This document shows positions 62,428 to 64,000 of a stretch of 64,000 nt of DNA, piece after piece. The translations under genes were made by a program, and so were the position numbers. The stretch covers positions 31,493,659 to 31,557,658 of the forward strand of contig CM036252.1 in assembly GCA_020698575.1 (NCBI GenBank), given 5' to 3'. The notes under the pieces are model-generated. The model was not told the origin of the DNA, searched no databases, and was given only the letters and a program-made list of their open reading frames with translations. Within the stretch, counting starts at the first letter, position 1, and every line of letters begins with the position of its first letter. The DNA is from Bostrychus sinensis (taxonomy: Eukaryota; Chordata; Actinopteri; Gobiiformes; Eleotridae).

Positions 62428-63369
62428 AGGTATGTTAGGACAATGTGTACAGGCACGTGCAGAGACTTCTACAGGGGCAGGTGCTCAAAGCGAAAAAGGG
62501 GCACATACGTATAACCAGATTTTAAAACACTGTTGTGTTAGGACTGAGGCAAGACTCTCACACAACTGTTACATTTCTGTGTATACTATGATATATTGCA
62601 ATACGGTAAGGATGAAGCTATACATTTTTAATATAATTTTGGGAAAATTGTAAAAAACTAATGAACATATAAAATGTAAACAAAAACACACACTGCATGA
62701 CACTAAACTAAATAATGTAATTGTATCCATGCTCTGACAAGATGAGAATTATTCCCAGCACTATGAAGAAGTTCTTAGACATTTTTAGTAATAAATTAAA
62801 TAAGTTATGTGGGAACAAGATTTTGGGACATCACATTTTTTCTTTTTAGATCACATTTTGCCAGCTCCCATTACCAACTAGTTCCTATTTTTGCACAATT
62901 ATAGCAAATTCTCGCAATTTAATTGCATTAAAATGCCTAAATGATAACTGCAATCCATTATTTATAAGCAACCCGGTCTAAAAATAAAAAGATTTTATGC
63001 TAACAACAATCACAAAGCATTTTATGGAAGCATTTTGTAAATATCTAGGTGGTTAGCAAGTAGCGCTCAAAAGCTCCGTATTTAAACAGAAATGATCTAA
63101 CGTGCGTGCATAATACTTTCATGGCTTTGTCTTACAAATCTCACGACACGAACAGCTCACTGACCGGTTCTTTGATTCCCAGTGACTATACTGGGTTTTA
63201 AGTTCTGGAACCGGGGCCAAAAAAATGATAACAGCCCTCTTTATTGGCTCCGCAGTCCGCTCTTTCTCCACTATTTTCAGCTGCGCGAGGGGCACGTGAC
63301 AGACAGCTGCGCAACTCACGGAGACAAAAGGTTAAAGGTCACGAGGTGCTGGCGGCCGTGTGATGTCAT
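62428..63369. other. no gene seen
   Basis: AT-rich with a GC patch at 63110-63360. No supported frame. Confidence 0.45.
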
Positions 63370-64000
63370 TTATTTCAAATTATTAATAATTAATAAATGA
63401 ATTGTATTTATTGTGGTTGACTGTGCTCTGGCACAGATTGTTTTCCAATCCTTTATTGAAATTACTGCTTCAAGGTCTTTCCTCCATGCTTCCAATCTTT
63501 TTATGGAAGATTCGGTGGATTTGTCTATCAATAAATAATATAATTTTGAGATTAAACCTCTATTCCAACATTTCATAATCATGATTTTTTTCCAATGAAG
63601 ACATCTGAGGGATAGTGAGGAAGTGAGTTTGTTGAGATCCTCCAAAATTTCTAATTTGCAAATATTTAAATTTTTAAATGGCTGCGAGGAACATGATATC
63701 TATTCAACCATTTCTTCAAAAGTCAGTAACTGTTCAGAGTCTATATCATATTGATCCTGAATTGTGTCCAAACCTTTAAAAGCCCAGATTTGAAATCCTT
63801 TACCAGCCCTTCCTGGTGAAAACATCTCATTTCCCCAGATTGGGCTTGAGATTGATAGTTGATTATGATGCCCGCAGTGTTTTCTTACTTGGTGCCAGAT
63901 CACAGTCATATTTCTCACAATAGGATTTTTTGTCATTTTCTTTAATTTCTTTCCCTCTACAGAGTACAGGTAAGTTGGGAAGGGTAGATTCAACTGATGC
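63370..64000 (-). mobile_element. L1/Tx1-like LINE, 3' part, runs off the window
   Basis: On the minus strand 63993-63700 encodes the segment after the RT core of L1-type elements: NPIVRNMTVIWHQVRKHCG, LSISSPIWGNEMFSPG, GLDTIQDQYD...FEEM. After a stop, 63645-63370 continues with the weakly conserved carboxy-terminal region (SIKRLEAWRKDLEAVIS, WKTICARAQ). The RT and endonuclease would lie beyond base 64000. Confidence 0.7.

Overview
The window reads as nuclear DNA of a bony fish (teleost). It has intron-containing vertebrate genes with short exons, no operons, and a dense load of teleost-type mobile elements: Tc1/mariner, hAT and other inverted-repeat elements, tRNA-derived SINEs, and several LINE clades including an R4-like element with a restriction-like endonuclease. 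I cannot name the species. About one base in twelve belongs to a recognisable gene; most of the rest is transposon debris, often nested.

Layout: 1-8.2 kb is intergenic, with a decayed Tc1-like copy, a hAT element nested in another inverted-repeat element, and a decayed LINE on the minus strand that carries a long (TA)n tract inside its endonuclease region. 8.6-16.3 kb holds a five-coding-exon Prospero homeobox gene on the plus strand, called prox3 here. Its first coding intron looks like a minor-spliceosome (U12-type) AT-AC intron. 20.0-34.9 kb holds tmem179b on the plus strand in five exons; its fourth intron is 12.5 kb and packed with elements. 35-46 kb is layered inverted-repeat elements plus a Tc1-like copy. 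46.5 kb has a short coiled-coil reading frame behind a splice acceptor. 50.5-53.75 kb is a broken copy of a teleost HECT-type (G2E3-like) gene. 54-57.3 kb contains LINE fragments (an esterase-type ORF1 piece and a reverse transcriptase) and a probable solo LTR. 58.6-60.1 kb is a hAT element with a BED zinc finger, itself interrupted by an RTE-type LINE. 61.8-62.4 kb has an unrecognised open frame, and the window ends inside an L1/Tx1-like LINE.

The intact host genes are a nuclear transcription factor (prox3) and a four-pass membrane protein (tmem179b). They show no direct functional link. Their adjacency does help naming: in human, PROX2 and TMEM179 are both on 14q, while TMEM179B is on 11q12, which has no PROX gene. 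A prox gene beside tmem179b therefore fits the third, fish-retained paralogue (inference).
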